Part shown: one piece after another, positions 1 through 15,000 of the stretch
How the letters are laid out: each line of letters starts with the position of its first letter
How positions within the stretch are numbered: the stretch's first letter is position 1
Origin: Bacteroidales bacterium
GTDB taxonomy: Bacteria; Bacteroidota; Bacteroidia; Bacteroidales; VadinHA17
NCBI GenBank assembly: GCA_024762655.1
Contig: JANTHB010000010.1
Span: forward strand, 1 to 56,015
Direction: 5' to 3'
DNA: 56,015 bases
Made by a program: the position numbers and the translations under genes
The notes under the pieces: model-generated
Database searches by the model: none
Told to the model about the DNA's origin: nothing
What the model saw: only the letters and a program-made list of their open reading frames with translations

Positions 1-3000
1 CTTTCCTACCGGTGGCAGGAAGATACGGGCAGCGGCTTTAACGATATCTCCGATAATGCCGTATTCTCAGGGACAACCACCAACACCCTGAGTGTTACCG
101 CTCCTTTCAGTTACAACGGGCATCGCTACCGCGTGATCGTAACCGAATCGGGCCATTGTTCAACCCCCTCCAACCCTGCCACCCTGCAGGTGGATGATTC
201 TCCTTTTATTGTTACACAACCGGCGAATGAGGTGATATGCGAAACGGAAAATGCCACCTTCCAGGTGGTTGCCACCGGTACGGCCATTACCTATCAGTGG
301 TATGAGAGCACCAATGGGGGCACTTCCTGGACAGCCCTGACCAATACAGCGCCTTATTCCGGGGTTACGACCAACACTTTGGATATTACCAATGCTACTA
401 CCGCCCTCGATGGGAACCTCTACCATGTGGTGGTCCTCGGGCCCAACTGCCCGTCCGTTACATCCAACGACGTTTCTTTGCGTGTGGACGATGCCCCGGC
501 CATTGTCATACAACCCCACAATGCCATTATCTGTGAAACGGAAGACACCAGCTTTACGGTAGGAGCTACCGGTACAGCCTTATCTTACCAATGGCAATTC
601 AGCACCGACGGCGGATCTTCTTACAATGCCGTTGCGGAGGCCGGACCCTATTCAGGTGCTACGACCGCCACCCTCCATATCACCAATGGCACCACTTCCC
701 TTGACGGCAACCTGTACCGTGTGGTCGTCAGCGGACCGAACTGTCCCTCTGTTACCTCCGTCAGTGCCAGCCTGCGGGTAGATGATTCACCGACCGTTAC
801 TGCCAATCCTGCTGATGCAGCCATCTGTGACGGTGGCACCGCTGCTTTCACTGTCGGCGCTTCAGGCACATCCATTACAATACAATGGCAGGAGTCCACC
901 GACGGAGGAACGACATACAATAATCTTGTCAATAACGCTACCTATACCGGCGTTACCACCAATACCCTGACGGTTCATAATGCTCCTTTCACGATGGATG
1001 GCTATTACTACCGGGCCGTCATCAGCGGACCCTACTGTCCTCCGGCATACACCACCGGCGCCCGTCTGCGGGTGGATGAGTCACCTGCCATCACTTCCGA
1101 TCCGGCAAGTGTGACCATCTGCGAGAATACCGCTACCGCGTTTAATTTCACCGCCACGGGAGATGCCCTCACCTATTCGTGGGAGGTAAGCACGGACGGG
1201 GGCTCTACATGGAACCCCGTCAACAACGGAGGCGTCTATACCGGTGCTACCACCAACACCCTGACCATTACCAACACACCTTATTCGATGAACGGGTACC
1301 GCTACCGTGGTATAGCCGACGGACCCTACTGTCCGCCGGCCACCACCAATGTGGCGGTGCTTACCGTTGATCAGGCCCCTTCCATCCTTACCAACCCTGC
1401 CGATGTGACCATTTGCGAAACGGAGAATACCTCCTTCAGCAGCACCGCACAGGGCACCAACATCGTGTATCAGTGGCAGATGAGTATTGATAACGGCGTT
1501 ACCTGGAGCGATCTTACCAATGACGGGACCCATGGCAACGTGAACACATCCACACTGACCATCACCAACGCTACCACAGCGCTCGATAACAACCTTTACC
1601 GTGTTGAGGTGACCGGTCCTGTCTGTTCCCAGGTGGTACATTCGGCTCCCGCGCGTTTAACAGTAGATGAAGCTCCGGTGATCAACGCACAGCCATCCCC
1701 TGCTACGATCTGTGAAAATGACAATACCGCTTTTTCGGTAGCTGCCGGCGGGACATCCATATCTTATCAATGGCAGGTAAATACCGGAAGCGGCTGGAAC
1801 AATATTTCCGACGGGGGGATTTACAACGGTGCAAATGCAACGACGCTCACTCTTACCACAGTCTCTACGGCTTATGACGGGAATCTATACCGTGTGGTCG
1901 TTAGCGGTCCGCATTGTCCGGATGCGGTTTCCAATGCCGTACTACTGACGGTTCATGCTTATCCGGTCGTTACCACTCCGCCAGCCGATCTTGAGATGTG
2001 CGAGTTCGGTACCGGGACCTTTACCGTTGCGGCTACCGGTACTGTGCTTACCTACCAGTGGCAGGTGAATGAGGGAAGCGGTTTTAACGATATTCCCGAA
2101 GGAGGCCTTTATACCGGAACCCAGACCGCCACACTAACGCTTCACAGTCCTACACAGTCGCAGGACGGTTATGACTATCGTTGTATCATCACCGAGTCGG
2201 CCACCTGTGCTACGGCATCAGCTCCTGCCAACCTGGATGTGGTACCGGCACCCAATACTTCCCCAATTGGGGGTGGAGGAGATACGGCTATGTGTGTGGG
2301 CACTACCGGAGAATATTACTCCGTAACCTTTCATGCCGGCAACACCTATGTATGGTCTGTCCCGGCAGGTGTGACTCTGGCCAACGGCGGAGGGGTCAAC
2401 GATAACTTCGTGATTCTCGACTTCCCCAATACGGGTGATTATACCCTCTCGGTTACAGAGTATACCCCTGCTCCTGCTTCGTGCCCCGGTCCTGTCCGGA
2501 CGCTGGATCTACACGTGTACGGCACTCCCACTGCCGATGCGGGCAATGATGCGACCATTTGTGAAGGACAATCCACCGTCATAGGCGGATTGCCCCATAC
2601 CGGCAACAACGGTTCCGGAGACTACAGCTATGTATGGTCGCCCAGCCTGGGCCTGGATGATGCTTCGGCCGAACACCCCAATGCCGCGCCTTCCTCAACA
2701 ACTACCTATGTGGTATATGTGACCGACAACGTCTCCAACTGTACCATGGTTACCGATACGGTTGTGGTGACCGTAACGCCGTTGCCTGTGATTGATGCGG
2801 GCAGCGACGGAGAAACCTGTGAGCTTATGCCTTACGACCTGGCCGGCTCTTCCCCCACCGCTTCCGGCTATAGCTCATTGCTGTGGACCACCAGCGGTAC
2901 GGGTACTTTCAATGATGCTTCTCTGCTGACGCCTGTCTATACGCCTTCGGCTGCCGATGCGGGTCAGGTAATTCTGACACTCACAGCCACCGGCAATGCT

Positions 3001-6000
3001 CCTTGCGGCAATGTCACGGATGTCATGACCCTGAACCTTACACCACCGCCTGTTGCCAATGCAGGCAGTGACGAGTCTACCTGCCAGGGAACGGCCTTCG
3101 ACCTGTCGCTGTCCACCCTGCCTCCTTCCGTTACCAACAGCAGCGCTGTGTTATGGTCTACCTATGATGGCACGGGAAGTTTCAACAATACAACAATATT
3201 AACACCTACCTATACGCCGGGTGCCGGTGAGACCGGAACGGTTCATCTGGTACTGCGCGCCATAGGCAATGGATCCTGTGCCTTCGATGAAGATACCATG
3301 GCGCTCTATATAGAGCCTTCGCCTGTTGCCGATGCCGGCAGTAATGGTGAAACGTGTGAAGGCGTCGCCTTCGATCTCTCTACGCTCACCGTACCCCCTA
3401 CGGCAACCAACTACACGGCGGTCCACTGGACCCACAACGGGACAGGATCTTTTGCAGATCCCAATGTTGTGGCACCGGTATACACTCCGGGGCTGGGTGA
3501 AACAGGTATTATCACCCTGACCATGACGGTTACGGGCAATGCCCCATGTACCGTTGTCTCCGATAATATGGCCCTGACCATACATGCCAACCCTGTGCTG
3601 GATCCTGCTCTCGACGCTACCGTCTGCAGCGGCCAGGCCTCCGGCATTACGCTGGGCGTAGCTGCCGGGAGTGTAGGCGCTGTATCTTATAATATCAATG
3701 CCATACGTGTGGCTGCCGGCCTGACTGATCCGGGAGGAAATGCCACGTCCGGCAACGGCCAGCCCGCCGGCGCCATCGCAGGCGATACCTATATTAATAC
3801 CACTACTGCTGCGCTGACGGTCGAGTATGATATTGTTCCGGTGAGTGCCGACGGCTGCCTGGGCACCCAGCACACCGTGACCCTCACCGTGAACCCCGAG
3901 CCTGTGCTTGACGTGAACGACACCACAGTCTGCAGCCGCCAGCCGGCGGGCATCACCCTGAAGACACTCTCCTCTTCGGTAGCGGCAGCCAACTATACCC
4001 TCCAGGCCGTACGTGTGGCGGGCGGTCTCACCGCCGATCCCGGCAATGCCACCACCGGCACCGGCAAGGGTGTCAATGTCATTGCCAATGATCTCTTTAC
4101 CAATACAACAGCAGCTCCCCTCAATGTTGAATATGATATCATCCCCGTAAGTGTGGTCGGATGTGAAGGACAGATGGTAACCGTAACCCTCACGGTCAAC
4201 CCCGAGCCGGTACTGGCACCGGGATTGAACAACTCGGTCTGCAGCGATGAGCCTGCGGGCATCACACTGGCTACCAACGGAACCTCTGTGGCTGCAGGGG
4301 GATACAATATATTGGATATCCGGCCTGCCGCTGCGCTGGTACCGGCTGCCGGCAATGCTACCACAGGCAGCGGTCTGCTACCTGGCGCCATCGCCGGCGA
4401 CCGCTTCACCAATACTACCAATGCCACCCTTACCGTGGAATATGATGTGGTACCGGTGAGTGCGGCCGGTTGTGAAGGGACGATGGAGACGATCACCCTC
4501 AGCGTGGCGCCCGAGCCGGTAATGGCTCCGGGACTGGATGCTACCGTATGCAGTAACACACCGGCAGGCATCGTGTTCGCGACCAACGGCACTTCTGTGA
4601 ATGCGATGAATTACAATATCCTGGATATCAGACTCGATGCAGGACTGTCACCTACCGGTGGCAATGCCGCCGTAGGAAACGGCCAGACAGCCAGCACCAT
4701 CGCCAATGATATCTTTATTAACAGAACTGCTAATGCTTTGAATGTTGAGTATGACGTGGCTCCGGTAAGCTCGGCGGGGTGCATAGGCGATACGGTGACC
4801 ATCACGCTGACGGTCAATCCCGAGCCGGTGCTGGATCCCACCCTGGATGCTACGGTATGCAGCGATGAAAGGGCAGGCATTGTCCTTGGTACCAACGGCA
4901 CCTCCGTAGCCGCCCTAAATTATAATATAACAGACATCCGCAAAGCTTTCAGTCTTACCGCCCACGCCGGCAATGCTTCGCCCGGGAACGGACAGGGATC
5001 GAACGTTATTGCCAATGATGTCTTTACCAATACCACCTCTTCTGCGCTTACAGTGGAGTATGATGTGGTACCTGTAAGTCCTGACGGTTGTGAGGGCGAG
5101 ATGGTGACGGTGACCCTGACAGTCAATCCTGAGCCGGTAATGAACCCGGCCCTCGATGCCACGGTCTGCAGCGACCAGCCTTCCGGAATAGTCCTCTCTA
5201 CCAACGGTACTTCAGTGACAGCGGCCGACTATGATGTGGTGTCTGTCACCCCCGACCCGGCACTGGTACCCGTAACCATAGCAACACCGGGAGCAGGACA
5301 GGGTCAGAATGCCCTTGCCAACGATGTCTTTACCAATACCACCGCCAACGCCCTGCATGTGGTTTATGAAATAGCTCCTCGCAGTGCGGCAGGGTGTACG
5401 GGAGATACAGTTGCGATTACCCTAACTGTCAACCCCGAACCGGTGCTGGATCCGGGTTTGGACACTACGGTCTGCAGCGGACAACAGTCCGGTATTATCC
5501 TGAAGACCGACGGCACCTCTGTGGCGGCGGCTTCCTGGAATATCCTTGCAATAAGCCCGGCCGCCGGACTCGTTCCTTCTGCCGGCAATGCCGCAACGGG
5601 CAATAATCAATCAGCTATGGCTATAACGGGGGATATATTTACCAACACTACCAACACCCCGCTGACGGTGACATACAATGTGGTGCCGGTGAGCGCCGTA
5701 GGATGCCAGGGAGATATGACAACGATTACCTTGACGGTCAATCCCGAACCGGTGTTGGATCCCGGCCTCGATGCCACGGTATGCAGTGATGAGGCCTCCG
5801 GTATTGTGCTGGGCACGGTGCCCACGTCGGTGATCCCTGATCATTACAATATCACTGCCATACGCAAAGACTTTAACCTGACCGGTCACAGTGGCAATGC
5901 TACCACGGGTACCGGTCAGAGCCAAAATGCCATCGCCGGCGATGTATTCACCAATACCACTTCCGGCGCCCTGACGGTGGAATATGATATCGTGCCGGTA

Positions 6001-9000
6001 AGCGGGGATGGTTGTGAAGGACAGATGGTGACTGTGACCCTGACGGTTAATCCCGAACCGGTACTCAATCCAAACCTGGATGCTGTCGTTTGCAGCAATC
6101 AGCCTTCCGGAATCGTCCTCTCTACCAATGGGACTTCCGTATTAGCAGCAGATTATAATATTGTTGCGGTAACCCCTGATGTATCCCTGACGCCGGTAAC
6201 CATGGCCTCCCCCGGCACAGGACAGGACCAGAATGCCATTGCAAATGATGTGTTTACCAACACCACAGCCAACCCGTTAACAGTGGTCTACGAAATTGCA
6301 CCCAGAAGCGGCGCTTTGTGTGTTGGTGACACGGTTCCGGTTACTTTAACCGTTAATCCCGAACCGGTGGGTGGGGATGATGCTGTGACGATTTGCAGCG
6401 GAGAAACGTTGAATTATGACATTCAGGCTGATAACGTCAATGTGTTAGGCAATGGCTTAAATAGCGTCTTTACCTACACGGTTTCTTCTTCCGATCCGGG
6501 ACACGTCCCCGCCGCTTCAGACAGGACTGTTGCCGGAGCCCAGCCTATTACAGATAGTTATACCAACACAACAAATCTGCCGGTAACCATTACTTACACC
6601 ATTACCCCGGTTAGTGTTTCCGGTGGTTGTTCCGGGAACACCTTCACCTATACGGTCACGGTCAACCCCGAACCGGTTGGAGGAAATGATACTGAAACGA
6701 TCTGTAGCGGGGCTACGCTGAACTACGATATTCAGGCACAGAATATTGATGTGCTGGGCAACAGTCTGAATAGTGTCTTTACTTATACGGTCACTTCTTC
6801 GGATCCGGGGCATGTGCCGGCAGGTGCCGACCGGCTTGCTGCCAATAGCAACCCTATTACGGACAGTTATGTCAACACAACGGGTAACCCGGTATTCATC
6901 TCTTATACGATCACTCCGGTAAGTGCTACAGGAAATTGTGCCGGAAATTCCTTTACCTATACCGTAACGGTCAATCCCGAACCCGTAGGTGGAGATGATA
7001 CGGAGACAATATGTAGCGGAGAGTCTCTGGACTATGACATGCAGACAGCTATTACCAACGGTGTGGCCAGTGCTTTTACCTATACCGTTACCACTTCCGA
7101 TGCTGTGAACGTGCCCCCGGCAGCCGATCGCAGTACACCTGCGACAGCACACATCACCGATAGTTATGCTAACACGACGTCTGTCCCTGTGACCATTACC
7201 TACACCATTACACCGGTGAGTACGGGAGGGTCCTGTACAGGCGCACCGTTTACCTATACCGTAACAGTCAATCCCGAACCCGTAGGAGCAAATGCTCTGG
7301 AGACTATCTGTAGTCAGGGAACACTGAATCATGACCTGCAATCGGATATCACCAATGGAGTAAACAGTCTCTTTACCTATACGGTTTCTTCTTCCGACCC
7401 GGTCCACGTGCCGGCAGCCTCCGGCAGAACCATACCCGGGAACAGTCCCATCTCGGACAGCTACACCAATCTCACAGGTTCACCGGTAACGATTGTTTAC
7501 ACTGCTACGCCACAAAGTGCTGTCAACGGCTGTTCCGGGACACCCTTCACCTACACGGTGACCGTTAATCCCGAACCGGCAGCCGGTGATCAAAGTGTTG
7601 ACATTTGCAGCGGAGGCACATTGAATATGGATCTGCAGACAGCCATCACCAATGGGGTAAACAGTAACTTTACCTATACGGATTCTTCTTCCGATCCGGT
7701 CAATGTACCGCCAGGTGCAGACCGTACTACCCCCACAAATGCCCCCGTTACTGACAGCTATACCAATACGACGGGATCTCCGGTGACCATTACCTATACC
7801 GTCACCCCGGTAAGTGTCACAGGTGGTTGTACCGGGAGCACCTTTGTCTTTACGGTAACGGTCAACCCTGAGCCGATGGGTGCTGATGATACGGAAGTCA
7901 TTTGCAGCAACGGTACACTCGGCTATGACATTCAGGCGGCCAATATTAATACGCTGGGTAACGGGGTGAGCAGTGTATTTACCTACACGGTTTCTTCGTC
8001 TGATGCGGCTCATGTGCCTCCGGCACCCGACCGTACTACCCCCGGCAGCCTGCCCATCACTGACAGTTACACCAACACTACAAATGCTCCGGTGACCATT
8101 ACCTATACCATTACTCCGGTAAGTGTCGGAAGCAATTGTCCCGGCAGTGTATTTACCTATACCGTGACGGTCAATCCCGAGCCGGTGGGGGCAGATGATC
8201 TGACTACCGTCTGCAGCGGAGATACCCTGAATTATGATATACAGACGGATAATATCAATAATCTGGGGAATGGCGTCAGCAGTCTCTTTACCTACACCGT
8301 CAGCTCTTCAGATCAAACACATGTGCCGGCGGCAGCAGACAGAACGGTGGCTACCAATGCTCCGATCACCGATACCTATACCAATACGACCGCTTCGCCG
8401 GTGACGATTACTTACACCGTTTCGCCTGTAAGTGTTTCAGGCAGTTGTGCTGGAACCCCCTTTACTTATACTGTAACGGTCAATCCCGAACCGGTGGGTG
8501 TGGATAATACGGCAGTACTCTGCAGCGGAGGTACTCTGAACTACGATATGCAGACAGCCATTACCAATGGTGTAGCCAGTCTCTTTACCTATACGGTTTC
8601 TTCTTCCGACCCGGTCAATGTGCCGGCAGGAGCAGACAGAACGGTGCCCTCCAACGGACCTGTCACCGACAGTTATACCAACACTACGGGAGCTCCGGTG
8701 ACAATCACCTATGATATCCTGCCCGAAAGTGCGGGAGGAAGTTGTTTCGGGGATACCTTCTCCTATGTGGTAACCGTCAATCCCGAGCCGGTGGGAAGCA
8801 ATACCACCGCGACAATATGCAGCCAGGGTTCCTTGAACTTTGACCCGCAAACAGTCATTACCAACGGGGTGGCCAGTCTCTTTACCTATACGGTTTCCTC
8901 ATCCGATCCCGGGAATGTACCTCCTGCTGCCAACCGCACTGTTGCCAGCAACAATCCCATCACGGACAGCTATACCAATCTTACCGGTTCTGCGGTGACG

Positions 9001-12000
9001 GTGACTTATACCGTTACGCCTTTAAGTGCTTCCGGGAATTGTACGGGCAGCACCTTTACCTATACCGTGACGGTCAATCCCGAGCCGGTGGGAGCTGACG
9101 ACACAAGGTCCCTCTGTAGCAACGGAGCCCTGAATTATGACATACAGGCAGATAATATTACTGCCCTGGGCAATGGCGTGAACAGTACATTTACCTATAC
9201 GGTTTCTTCTTCCGACCCGGTCCATGTGCCACCCGGACCGGACAGAACCACAACCGGGACCTTGCCTGTAACCGACAGCTACATCAATACTACCGGGGTT
9301 CCGGTGACGATCACCTATACCATTTCTCCGGTTAGTATCGGAACAAACTGTATAGGTAGTTCGTTTACCCTGGCTGTGACGGTTAATCCCGAACCGGCAG
9401 GGGGCAACGACACCGACAGTATCTGTAGCGGAGCTTCTCTTAACTACAATTTGCAGGGAAATCTCAACAGCTTCGGAAATGGGGTAACCAGCAACTTTTC
9501 CTATACGGTTACGTCTGATAATGCCGGTGTACCGGCTGCTGCCGACCGTACTTCTCCGTCGAACCTCCCTATCACCGACACATATGTCAACACCTCCGGG
9601 ACAGATGCCGTTATCACCTATACGGTCACACCGGTAAGTACCGCGGGTTGTGTGGGCAACTCATTTACTTACAGTGCAACGGTACATCCCGAACCTGTGG
9701 GTTTCAATGATAATGTTACCATTTGCAGCGGAGACACCCTTGATTACGACATACAGGCAGACAATGTTAACGACGCCGTAAACGGCGGGAACGGGGTGAG
9801 TGCTTTGTTTACTTATACCGTCAGCTCGACAGACCAGTCTCATGTGCCGGCTGCACCTCCCAGGTTGACACCGGGGAGTGCCCCCATTACAGACCGTTAT
9901 GTCAACACCACAGGAGCACCTGTAAGAATCGTCTATACCATTACACCGGTAAGTCTTGACGGTTGTACGGGAAGTGCTTTCACATACACGGTGACGGTCA
10001 ACCCCGAACCGGTGGGCAACGACCATAGCGAGACCGTCTGTAGCGGGGCCACGCTGAACCACAATCTGCAGACAGCCATTGTCAACGGTATTATCAGCAG
10101 TTTCACGTATACGGTTGTTTCTTCCGATCCGGCTGCTGTGACGCCTGCTCCCGACAGAACGGTTCCTTCCGCCGATCCGGTTACAGACAGCTATACGGAC
10201 ACTTCGGACCATACGGTAACCATCACGTACTATGTTGTTCCACAGGCTGCCTGCGCAGGGGATACCTTTACCTATACGGTGACAATTCATCCCGAACCGG
10301 CAGGAGCTGCCGACAGCGATACGATCTGTAGTGGAGAAGCGCTATATTACGACATACAAAATGATAATATCAACCTGCTGGGCAATCATGTCGCGGCACT
10401 CTTCACCTATACCGTTACTTCTTCTGATCCGGGGGCCGTACCTCCCGGATCGCCCAGAGCCATACCGGCTGCCAACCCCATAACGGATTCTTATGTTAAC
10501 AAGTCGGATACCACCGTAGTCATTCACTATGTCATTATGCCTTATAGCATGGCTAATAACTGTGTGGGAGACACCTTCGGATACACGGTCTTCGTCCATC
10601 CGCAACCCGTCATGGATAATTCCCAGACCACTACGTGCAGCGATGTGCCGGGAGGCATCCTGCTGAACGTGAACAGCGGGTCTTCGGCAGCAGCTTCGTA
10701 TGACATTGTCAGTATCACCTATCCTGCCAGTCTGGTGCCGGATGCAGGCAATGCTGCTACAGGGAATGAACAATCTTATGATGTGCTGCAAAACGACCGG
10801 TATACCAACGTGTCGGGAGTACCTCTGAATGCCGACTATGTAGTCTTACCGGTAAGCTATAACGGCTGCCGCGGCGACCAGGCACAGATTACACTAACGG
10901 TGAATCCCAAACCCGTTCTTTCGCCTGATATTTTCACCACCTGTAGTGATGCTTCCAGCGGGATCTCTCTGAAAGTGCTGGCCGGTTCTGTTGCAGCTCA
11001 GACTTTCGATGTTGTCGCTATTGATGTGCAGGCACCACTGACACCGCATGCAACCAATGTAGATACGGCCCGTGGAGTGAATGCAGATTATCTGGCCGGC
11101 GACGCCTTTACGAATACTACCGACAGTGTCCTGATGGTTACTTATCAGGTGATTCCCGTAAGCAGTACTCATTGTTATGGAGATACCCAGGCCGTTCTGT
11201 TACGTGTACTGCCCGAACCGGTATTGAATCCCGGAATAGACAGTACCATTTGCAGTGATGTGGCATCGGGTATCGTCCTGGGCGTAGATGCCGGATCGGT
11301 GACAGCTTCTGCCTTTGATGTCTTCCTGAACCATAAGGATGCCGGACTCATCGGTACGGCTACCACAGGCACCGGACTGAATGCCGGTGTGCTTGCGGGG
11401 GATGCTTTCACCAATCGGTCAAATACCCCCTTACAGGTGGTGTGGGATGTGACCCCTGTCAGTGCCGACGGGTGTCGTGGTGATGTTGAACAAGTGACCC
11501 TGACGGTTAATCCCGAACCGGTGCTGGCCGGAAATCTTAACACAACCATATGCAGTGGTTTACCCAGCGGACTTACCCTGGCTGTGGCCAGTGGCTCTGT
11601 ACCGGCCGCAGGAGGATACAATATTCTTCATATACAGGTGGATCCGCAACTGACACCTGTACAACAGGCAGGCACAGGTTTCGGACTTCCGCCGGACACC
11701 CTGGCCGGGGATGTTTTCCTCAATACTACCGCAGGACCGCTCACCGTGGTCTATACCGTTGTGCCGGTGAGTGCCGGCGGATGTGAAGGCGACTCCGTAC
11801 AGGTGACGCTGACGGTAAACCCGCAACCGGTACTTGATCCGGGACTGGATGCTTCTACATGCAGCGATCAGCCTTCCGGCATCACGCTGAAGGTTGCTCC
11901 CGCCTCGGTGGCAGCACAGACCTATGATATCCCCGCTGTCAGTGTGGACCCGTTGCTGACCCATGCCGGTTACGTAACGCCGGGAACGGGTTATCCTTCC

Positions 12001-15000
12001 GATGCCATTGCCAATGATCATTTTACCAATACCACTGCCAATGCTCTGCCGGTAACCTATACCGTAGTGCCGGTGAGTGCTGCCGGATGTGCCGGCGATA
12101 CGCTGGATGTGATCCTGATGGTCCATCCTGAGCCGGTGATCGTGGACGGTCTGGACACTACCGTATGCAGTGGCGCTCCTGCCGGGATTGTCCTTGCAGT
12201 GGACACTTCCGGAGTGTCTGCCAGTAGCTATACCATTACAGCCATTGACAAACCAACCGGTCTGACGGGCGGCGCTGTATCCCCGGGTAACGGCTATGAC
12301 GATCAGGTGATTGTGAATGAGACATTCGTCAACATGACTCCTGCACCCCTGACGGTTGTTTATCACGTATTGCCTGTAGGACCTTTGCCGGAAGGTTGTT
12401 CAGGCGATGTGAAAGAGATCCGGCTCACGGTCAACCCCGAGCCGGTGCTCGACCCGAACCTGAGTGCTTCGGTTTGCAGCGACGCTCCCACCGGAATCAC
12501 CATGAAAGAGAAGGCGGGTAGCGTGACGGCTGCTACATTCCATATCACTGCTATCAATGCCGACGCTTCTCTTATCGCCGATACGGCCAATGCCCAAACA
12601 GGCAATAACCAACTGCCTGATGCCATTTTCAACGACCGTTATACCAATGTTACCAACAGCCCGCTGAATGTGGTCTATGATGTGATTCCCGTGAGTGCGG
12701 ACGGTTGTGAAGGAGCCCCGGGACAGATCACGGTAACCGTCAATCCCGAGCCGAAATTGGCTCCGGATCTGAGCGATACCGTATGCAGCAGGGCTGCTTC
12801 CGGGATCACCCTGGCAGTGGCTGCCGGCAGTGTGCCGTCGCCGACCTTTATCCTGGCGAGTGTCGATATTCCACCCGCCATGACGGCTGATGCTTCTAAC
12901 GCGAATCCGGGTAACGGTAAACCGCCAAGCGTGATCTTTAACGACCGGTATATCAACACGTCGGGTGCCGATCAAACCATAACCTACTATATCCTGCCGG
13001 TGAGCGGTAACGGATGTGTGGGAGATACCATGCCGGTGACACTGACCGTAAGGCCTGAACCGGTGCTCGATCCTGCTCTGAACGATACGGTCTGCAGCAA
13101 CATGCAGTCAGGTATTCTCCTGAAAGAAGCTACCGGTAGTGTGCAGGCCGTAGTGTTTGACATTCCTGATATTACTGCTGACTATGGCTTGTCCGGTGCC
13201 GCCGGAAATGCTGTGCCGGGACAGGCTTTGGCAGCGGATACTATCTATCGTGATGTCTTTACCAACACCACGGCATTGCCGCTGAATGTAAACTATCAGG
13301 TGGTTCCTGTCAGCGCTGAAGGCTGTAAAGGCGAACCGGTGACCGTCACCCTGACGGTGAATCCCGAGCCCAGCCTGGATCCGGGCCTGAATGCCACCAT
13401 CTGTAGCGGTGACGAAACGGGTATTTCATTGGCCGTTATTCCTTCGGGAGTAGCTGCAGCTTCCTTCAATATTCTGAATATTGATGCAGATCCTTCCCTG
13501 GTGCCTGATGCTGACAATGCCACTTCGGGGACAGGACTGCCAGCCGATACGATCATGAATGACCGTTTCACCAATACAACCAATACCCCGTTGCTTGTGA
13601 AATACGATGTGGTACCAGTGAGTGCGGCCGGATGCGAAGGCCAGATGCGACAGGTGATTGTGACGGTACAGCCTGAACCGGTGCTGACAGCAGGACTGGG
13701 TGAGACAGTGTGCTCCGGGGCAATGACCAGCATTTTGCTGAGCAACGCTAACAATGTGCCTGGAACACGCTACACATGGAGCACCCCGGTCAATACGGGG
13801 GGTATGACCGGTGGCACGGCCGGCACCTCAAGTGTGATCGCAGATGTATTTACCAACAATACCGGTGCGCCGCAAACGGCTACCTACCGGGTAGTTCCGG
13901 TGAGTGGCATGGGTTGTCCCGGAGATACGGGGACCGTAGTTGTGACGGTAAACCCGAACCCACAGGCCGACATCCTTGGCGACGGTGTTTCTGCCGATAA
14001 CTTCCAGCTCTGCGGCAGCCATGATCTTGTTCTCAACGGAAACCCGTCCGGAGGATCCGGGTCCTACACCACACACCTGTGGACAGGAAATACGGGGCCG
14101 CTGGATAATGTGAACAGTCAGTCGGTGATCTTTAACTCGCAGTTTAGCGGAACATTTACCCTGGTTTATTCTGTGACGGATAACAACGGATGCCAGGGCA
14201 GTGACCAGGTAACGATCAATGTGGATAGCCCGAAAGCCATCTTCAGCGCCGATAATATTGCCGGGTGTGACCAGCTTACGGTACACTTTACCAATAACTC
14301 GATCGGTTCGGCCGGATATATCTGGGACTTCGGCGACGGCTCACCCCAGGAAACCACCCCGAACCCGGTACATGATTTTGACAATCTGACCACACAGATC
14401 CAGTACTTTGAAGTGAAACTGATCGCCGAGTCGGCCAACGGATGCCGTGATAGCATGATGCAGACCATAACGGTATACCCAACCGTGGAAGCCAACTTCT
14501 ACATTACACCGGATACCATTTGTCACGGTGATCCAGCCGTGATGCTGATTGCCGATCCGGGGGCTTCGGCTTATTACTGGGATTACGGCGACGGTAATGC
14601 CGAATATGCAGGGAACGTGACGACACATGACTTTACCAATACAGGTACGGATATCGTCACCCGCACCGTCACCCTTACCACCGAGTCTTTCTATTCATGT
14701 AAGGACACAGCTACTTATGAAGTGACCATTTACCCGATGCCTGTTCCCGGGTTTACGCCTATGCCTGCGTCACAGACCTGGCCGAGCAGTCAGGTGACCT
14801 TCAATAACCAGACCAACACAGGCACCTGGTCGTATTCCTGGAACTTCGGTGACGGGAACACTTCGACAGAAACCTCACCGGTACATAACTACGATGCCCC
14901 GGGCGTCTATACCGTTGTGCTGACGGTACGCAACGATCGTTGTACCGACAGCATCTCACAGACCGTAGAGATCAAGCCGATCCCGCCCGTCGCAAACTTT

